Source: Paraburkholderia sp. (GTDB taxonomy: Bacteria > Pseudomonadota > Gammaproteobacteria > Burkholderiales > Burkholderiaceae). Taken from it: 64,000 nucleotides of DNA. Under the pieces are notes generated by a model. The model did not search any database, was not told the DNA's origin, and was given only the letters and a program-made list of their open reading frames with translations. Every line of letters starts with the position of its first letter. The first letter of the stretch is position 1. This document shows positions 61,825-64,000 of the stretch, piece after piece. The stretch spans positions 1,074,001 to 1,138,000 of the forward strand of contig NZ_JAPWKB010000019.1 of the NCBI RefSeq assembly GCF_028283785.1, written 5' to 3'. A program made the translations under genes and the position numbers.

Positions 61825-62766
61825 TTATGCCTCCAAAAACCGCCGCAAATCAATAACCACCCGCTCCGGCGCTTCCTCCATCGGAATATGCCCAAGCCCC
61901 GCATACATCATCGATTGCGCGCCGGGAATCCGCCCGGCAAACGCTTCAGCGTGCGCAGGTGGAATCCACCGGTCCTTCTCGCCCCACAGCACCAGCGACG
62001 GCACGTCGAGCGTCGTCAGCACATCCGTGTCGACGTCGTCGAAATCCAGCGTCGGCACCATCTTGCCGATCGCCTCGCGTGTGCCCTCGCCATGAAAGAA
62101 CTCGATATATCGACGTAGCGTCGAAGGCGCGAGCTTGCGCGCGTCGCCATACACATTGCGCACCGCGCTTTTGATGATCGCCTCGGGCAACCACCACGGC
62201 GCGCTCATCCGCACCAGCGCGCTGTTGAACAAGCCGATGTAGATCGGCAGTTTCATCGGAAAACCCGCCGAATCGATCAGCACCAGACGGTCTACCGCGT
62301 CCCGATGACGCGCCGCGTAATCCCACGCGATCAGTCCACCCAGCGAATTGCCGATCAAGGTCGTGCGCCCGATCCCGAGCGCTTGCATAAACGTATCGAT
62401 AAAGCGCCGGTACGTGGGCAGATTCATCGTCTCGATCGCGCCGTTCGTGGCGCGCAAGGGTCCGGTGACGCCGAACGGCGGCAGATCCAGCCGGATCACC
62501 CGATGGTCGCGCGCCAGATTCGCGGCGACGTCGTTCCACGTATGCAACGACGACGCGAATCCGTGGAGCATCACGATCGGCGCGCCGCTACCTTCGTCGA
62601 CGTAATGCACGTCCGCGCCCATGATCTTCACGAACGCCGAGCCACTTTGCGTATAACGCCGCACCAGTTCCGCGCGCGGCACGCTCGTGATGCCGAGCCG
62701 TGCGGCCAGTGAACGGCGGGCCAACGGTACACCGTCGGCCCGCACGGCAGAGTCGAGGCTTGCCAT
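61825..62766 (-). CDS. Alpha/beta hydrolase
   Basis: 313 residues. Oxyanion-hole motif MLHGFASS, nucleophile elbow GNSLGG (Ser in LIGNSLGGLIAWDYA), acid in LWGEKDRWIPP (Asp) and catalytic His in GLGHIPMEEAPE. All elements are intact. It resembles meta-cleavage-product hydrolases and lipases; the substrate is unknown. The ATG at 62766 has GGGAGA upstream. Divergent from a TetR gene that probably represses it. Confidence 0.9.
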   Translation of the reverse strand: MASLDSAVRADGVPLARRSLAARLGITSVPRAELVRRYTQSGSAFVKIMGADVHYVDEGSGAPIVMLHGFASSLHTWNDVAANLARDHRVIRLDLPPFGVTGPLRATNGAIETMNLPTYRRFIDTFMQALGIGRTTLIGNSLGGLIAWDYAARHRDAVDRLVLIDSAGFPMKLPIYIGLFNSALVRMSAPWWLPEAIIKSAVRNVYGDARKLAPSTLRRYIEFFHGEGTREAIGKMVPTLDFDDVDTDVLTTLDVPSLVLWGEKDRWIPPAHAEAFAGRIPGAQSMMYAGLGHIPMEEAPERVVIDLRRFLEA

Positions 62767-62820
62767 GCTTGTCTCCCTGATTGTTCGTTTTGTCAGCGGC
62801 GCGATGCGTTTTGACTGCAA

Positions 62821-62859
62821 TGTCTACGTCTGTCTACTGCGTGAATTGCAGAGTAGACA
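62821..62859. promoter_or_regulatory. Operator-like repeats between hydrolase and TetR genes
   Basis: TGTCTACG (62821-62828) and TGTCTACT (62831-62838) as direct repeats ten bases apart, and AGTAGACA (62852-62859) inverted. They are well placed to bind the TetR protein encoded at 62928. Confidence 0.6.
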
Positions 62860-62927
62860 ACTGTACACATTGCGTCAAGATGGTTAGAGTGGGGCGTTAA
62901 GCGCCCGATGCGCGTGAGTCGAACCGT

Positions 62928-63617
62928 ATGCCACCCGTTATGCCACCCGCTACCTTCACCGTAGATCCGTCGACATCATCGACGGAGACGATGTCCGATG
63001 TGGACGCCGGGCAGGATCTCGCGCCCGGCAAGCGTCGATTGATTGAAGCCGCATTGCGGCTGACCGCGAGTGGGCGCAGTTTCGCGAGTTTGGGTTTGCG
63101 GGAAATCGCGCGTGCAGCGGATCTGAATCCGAACACGTTTTACCGGCATTTCGACACGCTGGACGATCTGGCGTGCGAAGCGGTGGAGTGGGTGAGTCGC
63201 CGGTTGAGGCCGATCCTGCGGCGCGAGCGCTGGCTCGCGGCCCATGACGATCCGGCGCAGATGCCGCGTCGCGCGGTGGCTGCGTTTTTCGCGTTTGCTT
63301 TGGATAACCGCGACGCGCTGTCGAGCGCGCTGACGGAGTATCACGGTACTTCGGCGGCATTGCGCGAGGCCGTGCGTAGGAATCTGCAGGATGTGTCCGC
63401 TGAAATGTCGGACGACATTGTCGATCTGAACGTGATGCCGTCGCTTTCGCGCGCGACGATCGACGAAATCTGCACGCAGATCGTGCTTCAGCTATTCCAT
63501 CTTTCGGGTGAGTACATTCACAATGAAGCGAACCGCGAAGCCCTGATCGACTACGCGGAACGCTTTATCGTGCGCCTGTTCGTCGGCGCGACGGTGTTGT
63601 CGCAGCATCAAGGCTAG
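62928..63617 (+). CDS. TetR-family transcriptional regulator
   Basis: 229 residues. Helix-turn-helix (KRRLIEAALRLTASGRSFASLGLREIARAADLNPNTFYRHFDTLDDLACEAVEW) at about 35-85 after a ~30-residue polar N-terminal extension. The C-terminal helical domain resembles FabR/TetR-type lipid-responsive regulators. It probably controls the divergent alpha/beta hydrolase and itself. A second start (Met22) could also be used. Confidence 0.9.
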   Translation: MPPVMPPATFTVDPSTSSTETMSDVDAGQDLAPGKRRLIEAALRLTASGRSFASLGLREIARAADLNPNTFYRHFDTLDDLACEAVEWVSRRLRPILRRERWLAAHDDPAQMPRRAVAAFFAFALDNRDALSSALTEYHGTSAALREAVRRNLQDVSAEMSDDIVDLNVMPSLSRATIDEICTQIVLQLFHLSGEYIHNEANREALIDYAERFIVRLFVGATVLSQHQG

Positions 63618-63638
63618 GCGCGCGGGCGTGCCTAGCCT
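63611..63638 (+). terminator. Hairpin overlapping the TetR stop codon
   Basis: 9-bp perfect stem AGGCTAGGC / GCCTAGCCT with a 10-base loop. No T tract follows. It is followed by a 12-bp direct repeat TCACGCTTCAGG at 63638-63649 and 63652-63663. Confidence 0.35.
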
Positions 63639-63658
63639 CACGCTTCAGGCTTCACGCT

Positions 63659-64000
63659 TCAGGTATCGCTCCATCCGCCGGAATCGTCGTTGCTGCCCAT
63701 ATCGACGTTGCCGCCGTCGTTCCAGTCGTTCGATCCCTGACCGAAATCGAGGCCGCCGCCGCCGTCGCCACCGTTGCCGCCGCGTCGCCGTTCGTCGTCG
63801 ACGATCACATCCCGTTCGACGACGCGATCGCGGCCGGAATTGAGCGCTTCACCGAGCAACACGCCCGTCAGCAAACCACCCATGCCGCCGCCGAACCCGC
63901 CGCCTTGCTGGACGATCACCGGCGGCTGCTGTTGCGGCGGATACGGATAGGGCGCTTGCGGCGGATTGCCGAACCGCTCGGCCTCACGCGCATAAGGTGA
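63659..64000 (-). CDS. Glycine-rich protein, C-terminal part (5' beyond window)
   Basis: The last ~113 residues of a protein whose frame is open through the window edge at 64000. A Pro/Gln/Tyr stretch (PPQAPYPYPPQQQPPV) comes first, then a Gly-rich possible membrane or amyloid-like segment (GGGFGGGMGGLLTGVLLGEAL). A charged RDRVVERDVIVDDERRR and a Gly/Asp/Asn/Ser-rich acidic tail ending GGWSDT follow. Family and function not recognised. A GTG at 63919 would make a short version, but the open upstream frame with the same composition favours a longer protein. Confidence 0.6.
   Translation of the reverse strand, partial: SPYAREAERFGNPPQAPYPYPPQQQPPVIVQQGGGFGGGMGGLLTGVLLGEALNSGRDRVVERDVIVDDERRRGGNGGDGGGGLDFGQGSNDWNDGGNVDMGSNDDSGGWSDT

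Noticed and set aside
61407..61856. A 149-codon frame with ETGTT-type peptide repeats
   Set aside because: It is the translation of the non-coding 21-bp array and A/C-rich DNA; no start context. Only the stretch near 61620-61755 might be a remnant.

Overview
The window is high-GC chromosomal DNA of a Burkholderiales bacterium. Gene order and protein sequences fit Burkholderia sensu lato and most resemble Paraburkholderia. The evidence is the bamA-skp-lpxD-fabZ-lpxA-lpxB-rnhB envelope cluster, the ppsR/ppsA pair, smpB-ratA-rnfH, guaB/guaA, and a purine-catabolism island of the type found in soil and plant-associated Burkholderiales. The species call is inference from sequence alone.

Layout. 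1-6.7 kb: envelope biogenesis (BamA C-terminus, Skp, lipid A synthesis, FabZ), then RNase HII and a SpoU-type RNA methyltransferase. 6.8-10.6 kb: PEP synthase and its regulator PpsR; ppsR carries an apparent one-base frameshift. 10.7-13.8 kb: NfeD/stomatin pair, SmpB, RatA, RnfH. 13.8-19.3 kb: EamA transporter, then GMP synthesis (guaB, a membrane protein of unknown function, guaA). 19.4-22.1 kb: a UdgX-type uracil-DNA-binding protein and a linked radical SAM protein, preceded by a near-consensus LexA box. 22.2-24.9 kb: a small lipoprotein, DUF1992 protein, TadA, LD-carboxypeptidase.

25.2-47 kb is a purine and nucleoside catabolism island. It holds a GntR regulator, an NCS1 permease, a hydantoin/allantoin racemase, puuE, uraD, alc and allA on the plus strand. 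On the minus strand are a nucleoside hydrolase, cdd, a CNT nucleoside transporter, and further right puuD and uraH. Then come an 8-oxoguanine/guanine deaminase-like amidohydrolase, a LysR regulator and a BMP-type ABC importer. Together these give urate -> 5-hydroxyisourate -> OHCU -> allantoin -> allantoate -> ureidoglycolate -> glyoxylate + urea. A hipBA toxin-antitoxin operon with four phased operator-like palindromes sits inside this island.

47-59.4 kb: dodecin, a YbiT-like ABC-F protein, a nitronate monooxygenase-like enzyme, OmpW, a DUF1289 protein, an outer-membrane phospholipase A, MntH, and a polyamine ABC importer (potF-G-H-I type). 59.4-61.8 kb is a repeat-rich accessory patch: an 82-bp perfect inverted repeat brackets four 58-bp degenerate tandem repeats and an IS256-family element. 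The transposase of that element carries two compensating frameshifts. 61.8-64 kb: an alpha/beta hydrolase divergent from a TetR regulator with an operator-like repeat between them, and the end of a glycine-rich protein that runs off the window.

No tRNA, rRNA or CRISPR array was recognised. The strongest candidates for less-described biology are the SOS-linked radical SAM/UdgX pair, the hipBA operator array and the nested repeat/IS structure near 60 kb.
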